This document shows positions 1 to 7,278 of a stretch of DNA of 64,000 nt, piece by piece. The stretch is from assembly GCF_014896945.1 (NCBI RefSeq), contig NZ_CP054719.1, positions 543,153 through 607,152 of the forward strand, read 5' to 3'. Source of the stretch: Candidatus Bodocaedibacter vickermanii (GTDB lineage Bacteria; Pseudomonadota; Alphaproteobacteria; UBA6184). The notes under the pieces are model-generated. The model made no database searches and was not told the DNA's origin. It saw only the letters and a list, made by a program, of their open reading frames with translations. The translations under genes and the position numbers were made by a program. Every line of letters starts with the position of its first letter. Position 1 is the stretch's first letter.

Positions 1-120
1 TCGTTTAACTAAAGGAGCAATTCCTCTAGCTAATTTTTTAGCGCGATTTCCCGCCACTAATACCAACTTAAATCGATTCGAAATTTTTCTTGTACAATCT
101 TCAACTGTTACGCGAGCCAT
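1..120 (-). CDS. rpoZ: RNA polymerase omega subunit, C-terminus cut by window edge
   Basis: Omega is the small subunit that helps assemble and stabilise RNA polymerase. The visible 40 N-terminal residues begin [20 protein letters not shown] and continue with a [10 protein letters not shown] stretch, the characteristic omega N-terminus and its conserved helix. The ATG lies at 118-120 on the complement and the gene runs off the left edge. In alphaproteobacteria rpoZ often sits near relA/spoT, which would lie outside this window. The 280 bp between this gene and nfu holds no ORF I can support; it has one weak hairpin near 265-290 and should contain the two divergent promoters. Confidence 0.9.
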   Translation of the reverse strand, partial: MARVTVEDCTRKISNRFKLVLVAGNRAKKLARGIAPLVKR

Positions 121-400
121 GCTAAATCTACCTTACTTGTTACATTGTATGTCACTATAGCAGATCTTGTAAAAAAATAAAAGCCCATGGCATTGTATAT
201 AAAAACCTCAATAATTAGAATGCGGGAAGTGGTGTTTTGAACAAATAAATAGTGCTTTAAGCTTGAGAGAGGGAGGAGTGCTGCCCTCTATAACTGAACA
301 AAATAAACTAAAATTGTCATAAAAAATGTCGCCTAACAAGAAATAGATTGCACTGATTATAAGTAACAGGTAAAATTAAATATAAATTTTAGAGCGTACT

Positions 401-961
401 ATGTTTATCCAGACAGAAGAAACCCCAAACCCAAATACTTTAAAATTCCTACCAGGAAAATTAGTGATGGGAGCAGGTACAATTGATTTTCGCACAAAAG
501 AGGCTGCAAAACGGTCGCCTTTGGCGTCTAAATTGTTTGATATCAATGGGGTCTCAGGCGTTTTCTTAGGATCTAATTTTATTTCCATTTCAAAGGAAAC
601 ATCTATAGAGTGGTCGACATTAATACCTTATATTATTGAAGGTGTAACCATCCACTTTTCAAGTCAGACCCCCATATTGAATGGGTTGCTTGATACAAAA
701 ACATCACCCTCTCCCTTTGAAACCCTGGATCCACTTTCAAAACAAATTGTGGAAATTTTAGAAACTCGTGTTCGTCCAGCTGTTGCTCAAGACGGCGGTG
801 ACATTACATTTGAAAAGTTTATTGATGGTGTAGTATATTTACAAATGAAGGGTGCGTGCTCGGGCTGTCCAAGCTCAGCAGTTACCTTGAAAAACGGCAT
901 TGAAAATATGCTGCGTCACTATGTCCCTGAAGTAAAAGAAGTTCGGGCAATAACCATATAA
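401..961 (+). CDS. nfu: NifU-family Fe-S cluster carrier (Nfu)
   Basis: This protein carries and delivers Fe-S clusters to client apoproteins in the cytoplasm. The 186-residue product has the two-domain Nfu layout. The N-terminal Nfu_N domain begins MFIQTEETPNPNTLKFLPG. The C-terminal NifU domain (about residues 110-186) contains RPAVAQDGGDI and the cluster-binding motif CSGCPSS with its CxxC pair. This is the alphaproteobacterial/mitochondrial form, so the length is normal. greA follows 21 bp downstream on the same strand, suggesting co-transcription. Confidence 0.93.
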   Translation: MFIQTEETPNPNTLKFLPGKLVMGAGTIDFRTKEAAKRSPLASKLFDINGVSGVFLGSNFISISKETSIEWSTLIPYIIEGVTIHFSSQTPILNGLLDTKTSPSPFETLDPLSKQIVEILETRVRPAVAQDGGDITFEKFIDGVVYLQMKGACSGCPSSAVTLKNGIENMLRHYVPEVKEVRAITI

Positions 962-982
962 TTTATTGAAGAGGAACACTCC

Positions 983-1456
983 ATGGAAAAGTTACCCATG
1001 ACTCGTGAAGGATTTGAAAAGTTACAGAATGAATTAAAACAATTAAAAACTGTTGACCGTCACGAAGTAATTAAGGCTATTGCTTCTGCGCGCGAATTAG
1101 GCGATCTTTCAGAGAATGCTGAATATCATGCCGCTCGTGAACGTCAAGGCTTTATAGAAGGTCGCATTGCTGAATTAGAAGATAAACTAGCCAGAGCCGA
1201 CGTAATTGATGTTAAGCTATTAAATGGAACTAGCGTAAAGTTTGGCGCCAGTGTAAAGTTAATTGATGAAGATACCGAAGAAGCTGTTGCTTACCAAATC
1301 GTGGGCGACGATGAAAGCAATTTAAGCAAAGGGAAAATATCCTTATCTTCTCCCTTAGCAAAAGCATTAATTGGAAAAGAGTCCGGAGATTCTGTAGACG
1401 TGCGCACTCCTGGTGGTGTAAAGTCTTATGAAATTATTGAGGTTGCATTCCATTAA
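983..1456 (+). CDS. greA: Transcription elongation factor GreA
   Basis: GreA enters the secondary channel of stalled RNA polymerase and stimulates cleavage of backtracked RNA. The 157-residue product has the N-terminal coiled-coil (about residues 1-75) with the conserved [16 protein letters not shown] segment, whose acidic residues sit at the coiled-coil tip and act in the polymerase active site. A C-terminal FKBP-like domain follows, ending with [10 protein letters not shown]. The length is normal. A GAGG ribosome-binding site lies just upstream of the ATG. tRNA-Gln starts 6 bp after the stop codon, so the transcript may run into it. Confidence 0.95.
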   Translation: MEKLPMTREGFEKLQNELKQLKTVDRHEVIKAIASARELGDLSENAEYHAARERQGFIEGRIAELEDKLARADVIDVKLLNGTSVKFGASVKLIDEDTEEAVAYQIVGDDESNLSKGKISLSSPLAKALIGKESGDSVDVRTPGGVKSYEIIEVAFH

Positions 1457-1462
1457 TTCAAT

Positions 1463-1536
1463 TGGGGGATAGTTTAGCGGTAGAACACCCGGCTCTGGAC
1501 CGGGTAACCTAGGTTCGAATCCTAGTCCCCCAGCCA
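1463..1536 (+). tRNA. tRNA-Gln (CTG anticodon), CCA encoded
   Basis: The sequence folds as a cloverleaf. The acceptor TGGGGGA pairs with TCCCCCA, then comes discriminator G and an encoded CCA. The anticodon stem CCCGG/CCGGG encloses the loop CTCTGGA, giving anticodon CTG. The T arm contains GGTTCGAAT. The U1-A72 pair is typical of bacterial tRNA-Gln. It lies 6 bp after greA and may be processed from the greA transcript. Confidence 0.95.
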
Positions 1537-1561
1537 GCACCGTTTTAGACACACTTTCAGA

Positions 1562-1960
1562 TCATGCAGCTTCTGAAAAAATCTTTTTTAGAAATTCAAA
1601 ATTATCTTTTGTAAACCCACCATTTAAGTCTTCAGGTTTAAAGCGACCGCTCGGCAAAATAACCTGTTGAAGCGCTAAATACAATGCGTATAATGTTTCT
1701 ATTGAATACTTACCCTCATTAAATCCTAAAGCATAATGAACATCTCGTGCATTTTGAATGTTTTCACCATTAAAAAAGCTATACGCTGCGCAAACGCGTG
1801 GCGAATCTTTATCAAACTCTATTGATCTCGCCTTAACAATTAGCTGCTCAAGTGACGATACCACTGCACCATTGTTATTGTCAGTTGTTAAATCAGCTCC
1901 CAGAATTGGACTGAATCCCATAATAAGTGTTAATAATAAAGTAGCTTTCTTCATGAACAT
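1562..1960 (-). CDS. Hypothetical secreted protein
   Basis: I do not recognise this 132-residue protein. The N-terminus is a convincing Sec signal peptide: a short basic start (MFMKKA), a hydrophobic core (LLLTLIMGFSPI) and a likely cleavage after ILGA. The remaining roughly 110 residues are polar with mixed charge and no repeats. The start may be the first Met or the Met two codons later. The gene stands alone, tail-to-tail with the tRNA-Gln region and followed on its upstream side by xerC on the same strand about 70 bp away. It could be a periplasmic or exported host-directed protein, but nothing in the sequence decides this. Confidence 0.6.
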   Translation of the reverse strand: MFMKKATLLLTLIMGFSPILGADLTTDNNNGAVVSSLEQLIVKARSIEFDKDSPRVCAAYSFFNGENIQNARDVHYALGFNEGKYSIETLYALYLALQQVILPSGRFKPEDLNGGFTKDNFEFLKKIFSEAA

Positions 1961-2029
1961 TCTCCCTTAATTAAACTTAAAAAGTTTATGAGGGATTTAT
2001 TTAATATTCGGTTAACTCTAACAAACTAT

Positions 2030-2926
2030 TTATTTTCGGGGATGTGATTTTGTATAAACATCTTTTAGGTTTTGAAGACTAACATCCATGTATCGCTGAG
2101 TGGTTGACAGGGAAGAATGCCCTAACAACTCTTGGATCACGCGCAAATCCGCATGTTCATCTAATAAATGAGTCGCAAAACTGTGTCGCAACGCATGGGG
2201 AGTCGCTTCATCCGGAAGATGTAATTGCGTTCTCAGCATTGCTATTTTCTTTTGCAGCATTCCCATGTTTAAACGCCCGCCCCGTTGCCCTATAAATAAA
2301 GGGCTATCTGCAGTTAACACGATGGGGCACTGATCCAAATAGGCTTGAATATACGTATTAATAATTGGAAGCATTGGAACGACTCGTTGTTTTTGTCCCT
2401 TACCAGTAATGACTAAAACTTCTGACAATGGAAATTCTTTATAATTCAGATTTAGGGCTTCGCTAATGCGCAACCCTGCCCCATATAACAAAATCACAAG
2501 GGCAACATCTCTTAAATCCGTCCAACTTGTTTTGGCTTCCATGGTTTTAATCAGCGTATCAATTTTATTAACACCGATAGGTCTTGGCAATTTCTTAAGT
2601 GACTTTGGGGTTCGCATTTCTAATAGATGCGAAAGATCTATCTGGCACTGCGCCATCACGTATTTAAAAAAATGTTTTAAGGTAGACAACGCCCTCGCAT
2701 TTGAAACCGGTGCAATCCCCTGATTTAGTCGGGATGTTAACCACGCACGAACATCTGAAAGCTGAAGTTGTTTAAGTCCATCCACATCATTCTGCCCAAT
2801 ATGTTGGGTTAAAAAGTGTGTAAAGTTTTCTAAATCAATCGAATACGCCCGCACGGTATTATCAGAATAATTTCGTATGTGTTTAAGTTCTGTTAACCAT
2901 TTTTTGATAATAATGTTTAATACCAT
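2030..2926 (-). CDS. xerC: Tyrosine recombinase XerC
   Basis: XerC acts with XerD at the dif site to resolve chromosome dimers. The 298-residue product has an N-terminal SAM-like core-binding domain (about residues 5-95) and a C-terminal catalytic domain. The catalytic residues are visible: Arg in GAGLRISEAL, His and Arg in HALRHSFATHLL, His in LLGHSSLSTTQ and the nucleophile Tyr in the following RYMDV. The ending VYTKSHPRK resembles XerC rather than XerD. The isolated position and housekeeping neighbours argue against a phage or transposon integrase. Confidence 0.88.
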   Translation of the reverse strand: MVLNIIIKKWLTELKHIRNYSDNTVRAYSIDLENFTHFLTQHIGQNDVDGLKQLQLSDVRAWLTSRLNQGIAPVSNARALSTLKHFFKYVMAQCQIDLSHLLEMRTPKSLKKLPRPIGVNKIDTLIKTMEAKTSWTDLRDVALVILLYGAGLRISEALNLNYKEFPLSEVLVITGKGQKQRVVPMLPIINTYIQAYLDQCPIVLTADSPLFIGQRGGRLNMGMLQKKIAMLRTQLHLPDEATPHALRHSFATHLLDEHADLRVIQELLGHSSLSTTQRYMDVSLQNLKDVYTKSHPRK

Positions 2927-3005
2927 GACTCACTAAACAGAGTTGATGCTGATTTTAAGCAAGTATACATTTTATTCAACAAAAAACAATCAAGGAGATT
3001 TTACA

Positions 3006-3209
3006 GTGAATCTTATAAAACACATACTACTAGCACTTACGTTAATTTTTGGATATGTAAGCCTCAATATCAGCGATGTTGAAGCGCGCGGCTCTCATAC
3101 CTCAAAATCAGGGAAAAAGGCAAAAAACAAGAAGCCAAAGAAAGCGAAAAAGGCAAAATCCAAAAGAAACAAAAGACAACACGCTAGTAATAGCGACAAC
3201 GCTAACTAA
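3006..3209 (+). CDS. Small secreted lysine-rich protein (GTG start)
   Basis: I do not recognise a family. I chose the GTG at 3006 because an AAGGAG site lies 8 nt upstream and because it puts a clean signal peptide at the N-terminus (a basic start, then HILLALTLIFGYVSL, then a likely cleavage after DVEA). A longer frame opens upstream at 2943 but lacks these signals. After cleavage the mature part is about 35 residues made almost entirely of Lys, Ala, Asn and Ser (KKAKNKKPKKAKKAK). The DVEA region matches the next gene (ISINDVEA), so the two are probably paralogous in their leaders. A basic tail of this kind could bind nucleic acid or envelope polymers; this is inference. Confidence 0.6.
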   Translation: MNLIKHILLALTLIFGYVSLNISDVEARGSHTSKSGKKAKNKKPKKAKKAKSKRNKRQHASNSDNAN

Positions 3210-3232
3210 GCTAATCAAGCTTAATAACTATT

Positions 3233-3273
3233 CAGGGGTGATTTCTCGTTCTAAATTCACCCCTGTTTTTTCT
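3233..3273 (+). terminator. Intrinsic terminator
   Basis: Nine-base inverted arms CAGGGGTGA and TCACCCCTG flank a 15-nt loop and are followed directly by six T residues. It ends the small lysine-rich gene. Confidence 0.8.
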
Positions 3274-3388
3274 TCTAACGTTAATATCTTTGTTCGCAAA
3301 AATATTTTCATTTTTTCTAAAAAAAGCTTTTGTTTAAGGTTTGTTAACCACTCTTGGGTTAACCTCAGAACTATCAGAACGATACAGT

Positions 3389-3425
3389 GAGGATTTTAAA
3401 TAATAATCTGTTTATTAAAATCCTC
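3389..3425. promoter_or_regulatory. 11-bp inverted repeat upstream of lysine-rich gene
   Basis: Perfect arms GAGGATTTTAA and TTAAAATCCTC are separated by 15 nt and lie 36 bp before the next start codon. There is no T tract on the plus side, so it is more likely a 5' leader hairpin or an operator than a terminator. Its function is not known. Confidence 0.45.
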
Positions 3426-3461
3426 TAATAAAAATGAAACATAACTAATAGGAGTATACGA

Positions 3462-3917
3462 ATGAAATGGATTAAAGGATTTTTGATTTTTGGAATGGTA
3501 ATGTTAGCTCATACCACCATATCAATTAACGATGTAGAAGCAAATCCAACTACTGCAAAATCTAGTAAAAAAGCAAAATCTAGCAAGAAAAGCTCTGCGA
3601 AAACTTCTAAAAAAGCCGCAAAAGGATCAAAAACTGCAGAAGCTCCTAAAAAAGGGGGATTCTTTTCTTCCTTCACTGCGAGTTTAAAAAAGGTCGGATC
3701 AAAAATTGCCTCAGGTGCTAAAGCAGCTGGATCAAAGATTGCGGCCGGCGCAAAAGCATTAAAAGACAAGGCGGGAGGCGCAGTTGCCTGCCGTGCAGGA
3801 AAAGGTGAAGCCCCAGGTGCGAAATTATATGCATTAGCATTGGCCGGAACCCAATTAACAGATGCTCATGTCGTTGCTACACATGCTGCCGCACCTAAAA
3901 GTGGTCGCGCGAAATAA
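3462..3917 (+). CDS. Secreted Lys/Ala-rich protein
   Basis: I do not recognise a family. The 151-residue product starts with a signal peptide (MKWIKGFLIFGMVMLAHT, likely cleavage after NDVEA). A run of SSKKAK/SAKTSKKAAK motifs follows, then an Ala/Gly/Lys segment with two near repeats (KIASGAKAAGSKIAAGAKA) and a last Ala-rich 40 residues with one Cys. The composition recalls H1-like nucleoid proteins, but those lack signal peptides. The start is supported by AGGAG before the ATG. It lies between two other low-complexity secreted proteins and only 27 bp from the next, so the last two are probably one operon. Confidence 0.65.
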   Translation: MKWIKGFLIFGMVMLAHTTISINDVEANPTTAKSSKKAKSSKKSSAKTSKKAAKGSKTAEAPKKGGFFSSFTASLKKVGSKIASGAKAAGSKIAAGAKALKDKAGGAVACRAGKGEAPGAKLYALALAGTQLTDAHVVATHAAAPKSGRAK

Positions 3918-3944
3918 ATAAGATTCCAAATGAAAGGTAGAACA

Positions 3945-5069
3945 ATGAATACAAAATGGTTTTCTGGGATTGGCTTGGCCATCCTATTAAGTACTGGAGC
4001 TTTAATCTATACAACAACAACTCAAGCTCGCCCAAAAGCAGCAGCAAGCACTGCGGCTGCAGATGCAACGCTAGAAAATTTAACAACATGTGCCACTGAA
4101 AAGAATCCTGCCTATGTAGAGGGTGTTCTTAAAGGTGCGATGAATGCCTTTGATAAAGATGCAAAGGTTGCAATCAAAGACGGCAAACCTGCAAACTTTA
4201 AAAAAGCTGCCAACAGCTTAATAAAAGTAATTAAGTTTCTGTTTGCGCAGTCAAAGCATTTTTCGCCTATCTATAAAGAGGCCGCACACAAACCAACGTT
4301 CGATAAGGACATCGATAAGTTAATACAAACATTGTTACATGCAGAATATGCATTAGCAAAAAGTAAATCTACGCAAAAAGAAGTTCTCAAAGATTACGTA
4401 GCGCTTGTTAAGGAATTAACAAAAGACGGTGTCGAGGGTCTAACGCCAATTGCAACCCCTTCAGCAAAAGCAGCGGGCGGCGTTTTGGATAAAATGAAAA
4501 GCAGCTTAAGCAAAGCTGGTAGTGCGATTGCTGGCGGTGCTAAAAAAGCAGTTGCTGGTGTAAAAAAGGCAGAAGCTAAAGTTGCGGCTAAAGCAAAAGC
4601 TGTTGTCCATAAAGTAAAAGATAAAATAGCTCCTAAAAAAGCTGAAGATGATGCACCAGCTGACGACAGTGCTGATGCACCTGCTGAAGATGATGCACCA
4701 GCCGACGACAGTGCTGATGCTCCTGCTGAAGATGACGCACCAACTGACGACAGTGGCGATGCTCCTGCTGAAGACGACGCATCAGCTGAAGAAGAAGAGC
4801 CCGCTGCTGATGAAGATGCTCCAGCTGAGGAAGAAGAGCCCGCTGCTGCTGATGAAGACGCTCCAGCTGAGGAAGAAGAACCTGCTGCTGATGAAGATGC
4901 ACCAGCTGAGGAAGAAGAACCTGCTGCTGATGATGATGCACCAGCTGAGGAAGAAGAGCCTGCAGCTGATGATGATGCACCAGCTGAGGAAGAAGAACCC
5001 GCTGCCGATGAAGATGCTCCAACAGAGGAAGAAGAGCCTGCAGCTGATGATGAATCTGAAGAAGATTAA
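3945..5069 (+). CDS. Secreted protein with Lys/Ala-rich middle and acidic repeat tail
   Basis: I do not recognise a family. The protein (about 374 residues) has four visible parts. First comes a signal peptide with likely cleavage after TTQA. A predicted helical region follows (about residues 30-175). Then there is a Lys/Ala/Gly-rich stretch (about residues 180-230) resembling the product of the gene before it. The last roughly 140 residues are a run of 13-14-residue acidic repeats, first of the form EDDAPADDSADAPA and then EDAPAEEEEPAAD. I prefer the ATG at 3945 over the in-frame one at 3930 because of the AAAGG spacing and the signal peptide. Long open frames on the opposite strand of the tail are shadows of the repeat. 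An acidic tail beside two strongly basic proteins suggests they may bind each other; this is inference. Confidence 0.7.
   Translation: MNTKWFSGIGLAILLSTGALIYTTTTQARPKAAASTAAADATLENLTTCATEKNPAYVEGVLKGAMNAFDKDAKVAIKDGKPANFKKAANSLIKVIKFLFAQSKHFSPIYKEAAHKPTFDKDIDKLIQTLLHAEYALAKSKSTQKEVLKDYVALVKELTKDGVEGLTPIATPSAKAAGGVLDKMKSSLSKAGSAIAGGAKKAVAGVKKAEAKVAAKAKAVVHKVKDKIAPKKAEDDAPADDSADAPAEDDAPADDSADAPAEDDAPTDDSGDAPAEDDASAEEEEPAADEDAPAEEEEPAAADEDAPAEEEEPAADEDAPAEEEEPAADDDAPAEEEEPAADDDAPAEEEEPAADEDAPTEEEEPAADDESEED
4641..5066 (+). repeat. In-gene tandem repeat encoding acidic tail
   Basis: About ten tandem units of 39-42 bp encode variants of EDAPAEEEEPAAD. The first three units carry DDS in place of EEE, so the array has two sub-families. 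Such arrays change length easily by slippage, so tail length may vary between strains. Confidence 0.85.
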
Positions 5070-5106
5070 TCTAAGCCTGATGCCCTTAAACTGCATCAAA
5101 TACAAC

Positions 5107-5136
5107 AAAAAACCCTCGTTATCGAGGGTTTTTTTG
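5107..5136. terminator. Bidirectional intrinsic terminator
   Basis: AAAAACCCTCG and CGAGGGTTTTT enclose a TTAT loop. The A and T tracts on both sides let it serve both the acidic-tail gene on the plus strand and the convergent gene on the minus strand. Confidence 0.88.
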
Positions 5137-5700
5137 TTTCCAAAATTCTAATAAGAATACCTTTATTGCAGGAATCGCATGTTGAAATGCTTTCAAATAA
5201 ATCCGTTCTTGCATATGAAAATTACTAATCGACTCTGCAAACAACAGCTCATTAAACTTTGTTCTAAAGCTTAACGGCATTTTGTTGAGTGCTTTTTGCA
5301 ATACTTTCCACAGCGTTAACAATTCCTCATCATTGCAATGTCGACCATAGTCTTGATTAATTAAGGATAACTCAGATTGAATCCAACTAACCCTAGACGT
5401 CTCAAAGGGTTGATTCCATGCAACCTTTCGCCCAAACCCATTGGGGCATCCCATGGCTTTTTGAACAAGCTCACTCAGCTCAACATACTTACATGCCGTC
5501 ACATAATCGTCTAAAGATATGTACTTTTGCTGCCAGAAAAATTTCAAGGCTATAAATGGTTTTTTAAAGTTTGGTGTTGAAGGTTTTATTTTTTGCGAAT
5601 CTACCTTTTCTAAAGTTTCAGGCTCTAGTTTTTTTGCTAAAGACGTTAAAACAACTCGAGACTTTCGTGAACGATGGTGTGGGTTAGGCGTTAGAATCAT
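5119..5700 (-). CDS. Hypothetical cytoplasmic protein
   Basis: I do not recognise this 193-residue protein. There is no signal peptide or membrane segment. The first 50 residues are basic and Pro/Ser-rich; the rest looks alpha-helical, with several Trp and aromatic residues (IALKFFWQQKY, LEFWKQKNPR). Its stop codon lies inside the shared bidirectional terminator. It is divergent from the XRE-type regulator gene, and the 190 bp between them holds a perfect palindrome, so the regulator might control both. Its coding quality is good but its function is unknown. Confidence 0.6.
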   Translation of the reverse strand: MILTPNPHHRSRKSRVVLTSLAKKLEPETLEKVDSQKIKPSTPNFKKPFIALKFFWQQKYISLDDYVTACKYVELSELVQKAMGCPNGFGRKVAWNQPFETSRVSWIQSELSLINQDYGRHCNDEELLTLWKVLQKALNKMPLSFRTKFNELLFAESISNFHMQERIYLKAFQHAIPAIKVFLLEFWKQKNPR

Positions 5701-5793
5701 AATTACCCCTCATATGTTGCTGTGGATACGCGATCTTTTTAGCACTGGTTAATCATTTTAACACTCTGTGCTTTCGCGCTTGTTTGAACATAA

Positions 5794-5820
5794 GTTAATA
5801 ATTATTAACAAATTATTAAC
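5794..5820. promoter_or_regulatory. Candidate operator: 16-bp perfect palindrome plus half-site
   Basis: GTTAATAATTATTAAC (5794-5809) is a perfect dyad, followed one base later by AATTATTAAC, which repeats its right half. It lies about 80 bp before the start of a helix-turn-helix regulator gene and in the divergent promoter region. Dimeric XRE repressors usually bind such dyads, so autoregulation is plausible. Confidence 0.5.
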
Positions 5821-5890
5821 AAGAGTCTTGATCTTAGAAAAAAAATATGACAGTTTAGAGCAGTTGGTAAAAAAATGAACAAGGTAAAAA

Positions 5891-6640
5891 ATGTCTGTAG
5901 CTAAAAATTTAAGATTACTTCGTCGTATCCGTGGTTTAACGTTAGAAGAACTTTCTGAACAAGTCGGTATTTCCGTTTCATACCTATCTCGTATTGAATC
6001 GGGCAACCGTCGAGTGACCGAACCGTTATTATTTAAACTCTCTGAATTATTACAGTGTGACCCCACAGAAATATTATCCGATGAACCTCCAGAGAAACAA
6101 ATTGCATCTTTAGGGTTTACTTCCTTAAGTTTTCATCGCAAGAATCAGCCTGAAAAAGTATCTGAATTAATGGAATTATTAGAAAAAGTCGCTGGACAAT
6201 TACAAGACAGCACTGCTTCTTTACCCAAGATTCCCGTATTCACATCGCACTATTTTAAAAACAACCCCTGGACGTCTCAATCATCTTCAGAGACCTCAAC
6301 CTTAGACGGTGTGCCATTAAGCGAACCTACCGACTGGTTGCCCTGCCCTCCAGAACTAACAACGGTACAAAATGCCTTTGCATATAACGTGGTAAACGAC
6401 GATATGACTCCACGCTATAATCCTGGAGACATCGTGTTTGCAAACCCTCAAAAACCATTAATGCCCGGGTGTTTTGCGCTTGTTATTAAACAGGACGACA
6501 CGTCTGCATTACGTCAATTTGTAAAATCAACCGGTGATACATTTACGTTAAAATCCTATCAGGATGGTACGGAAGAAACACTTCCAATGTCTGCAATCAA
6601 AGGTATTTATCGCATCGTTGGTTCCAGAGAACTTGCATAA
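5891..6640 (+). CDS. XRE-family regulator with S24/LexA-like C-terminal domain
   Basis: The 249-residue product has an N-terminal helix-turn-helix (about residues 5-60, LTLEELSEQVGISVSYLSRIESG) and a C-terminal domain like the peptidase S24 fold of LexA and CI-type repressors (NVVNDDMTPRYNPGDIVFANP). In active S24 proteins the nucleophile sits in a G-D-S-M motif; here the corresponding residue reads Asp (NDDM). The domain therefore probably serves for dimerisation or sensing rather than self-cleavage. The gene is single and followed by a strong terminator. A palindrome upstream is a candidate operator. It may be a domesticated phage-type repressor or a stress regulator. Confidence 0.75.
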   Translation: MSVAKNLRLLRRIRGLTLEELSEQVGISVSYLSRIESGNRRVTEPLLFKLSELLQCDPTEILSDEPPEKQIASLGFTSLSFHRKNQPEKVSELMELLEKVAGQLQDSTASLPKIPVFTSHYFKNNPWTSQSSSETSTLDGVPLSEPTDWLPCPPELTTVQNAFAYNVVNDDMTPRYNPGDIVFANPQKPLMPGCFALVIKQDDTSALRQFVKSTGDTFTLKSYQDGTEETLPMSAIKGIYRIVGSRELA

Positions 6641-6650
6641 TTTCTGATTT

Positions 6651-6688
6651 AATAGAGGGGGGATCAAAAATCTCCTCTCTATTTTTTT
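6651..6688. terminator. Intrinsic terminator after regulator gene
   Basis: AATAGAG/CTCTATT arms extended by a G-rich/C-rich pair form a stem around a short loop and are followed by seven T residues. It can also serve the convergent gene on the other strand. Confidence 0.8.
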
Positions 6689-6708
6689 AAACTACTAATC
6701 CAAATACT

Positions 6709-7215
6709 TTACTTAATAACAAGCCCTTTGGGATCAAGCATCACCTTTCGTATTTTATCTAATGACTCGTTATCCCACCCATTATTCCAAATCAAAACTC
6801 GTTTTAAAGAATGTGCTGATTTTATCAGGTTCAAAAAAGCATACAGATTAATTGCAGCCGTGCTGTGCACCCTAATTTCTTCAATCCCCCAATCTGTTTT
6901 TGCAAGCTCTCGAATATACGTATTTGTACCAATCTTAATCGATCCTGACAACAACACCGTGTGGATCCCAAGCCCCTTTGCCTTCAACTCTGTTAGTTTT
7001 GATACGATTGTATCCCCTGCTAACTTAGGACTAAAATACTGTAACTCCAGCAACGTTCTCGCTTCATAGATTTTGGCGTCCGGAACAACCCAAGCTAAAT
7101 CCACAGACGTTGGAGTATTCAGGTTTTCTATAAACAACGTTTTAATTGAATGCTTAAAGGCCATCAGAACGCCGATCACCATGCAGACGATCATATAGAT
7201 ATAAATCTTTTTCAT
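6709..7215 (-). CDS. Hypothetical membrane-anchored protein
   Basis: I do not recognise a family. I prefer the Met at 7215 because it begins a signal-anchor (MKKIYIYMIVCMVIGVLMAF). The body of roughly 140 residues alternates hydrophobic strands and helices, with segments such as LKRVLIWNNGWDNESLDKI that look like degenerate leucine-rich repeats, as does GIEEIRVHSTAAINLYAFL. If that reading is right it presents a small LRR-like domain outside the membrane. It is divergent from rpoN, and the two starts are about 60 bp apart. Confidence 0.5.
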   Translation of the reverse strand: MKKIYIYMIVCMVIGVLMAFKHSIKTLFIENLNTPTSVDLAWVVPDAKIYEARTLLELQYFSPKLAGDTIVSKLTELKAKGLGIHTVLLSGSIKIGTNTYIRELAKTDWGIEEIRVHSTAAINLYAFLNLIKSAHSLKRVLIWNNGWDNESLDKIRKVMLDPKGLVIK

Positions 7216-7278
7216 GTTTTTCTCATTTTCTTGATGCTGTTTACACACCATAAACCTTTTCTACTTAAACTAGTTTAT

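Noticed and set aside
2030-2926. Tyrosine recombinase considered as the integrase of a mobile island
   Set aside because: Its C-terminal pattern is XerC-like, no attachment repeats were seen at the nearby tRNA-Gln, and the neighbours are ordinary chromosomal genes.
4633-5108. Long open frames antisense to and out of frame with the acidic-tail gene
   Set aside because: They arise from the codon pattern of the tandem repeat, are extremely low in complexity and have no start signals.
7150-7278. 43-codon upstream extension of the rpoN frame
   Set aside because: It runs through the divergent promoter region and into the other gene, and sigma-54 proteins start near the MKMNQN Met.
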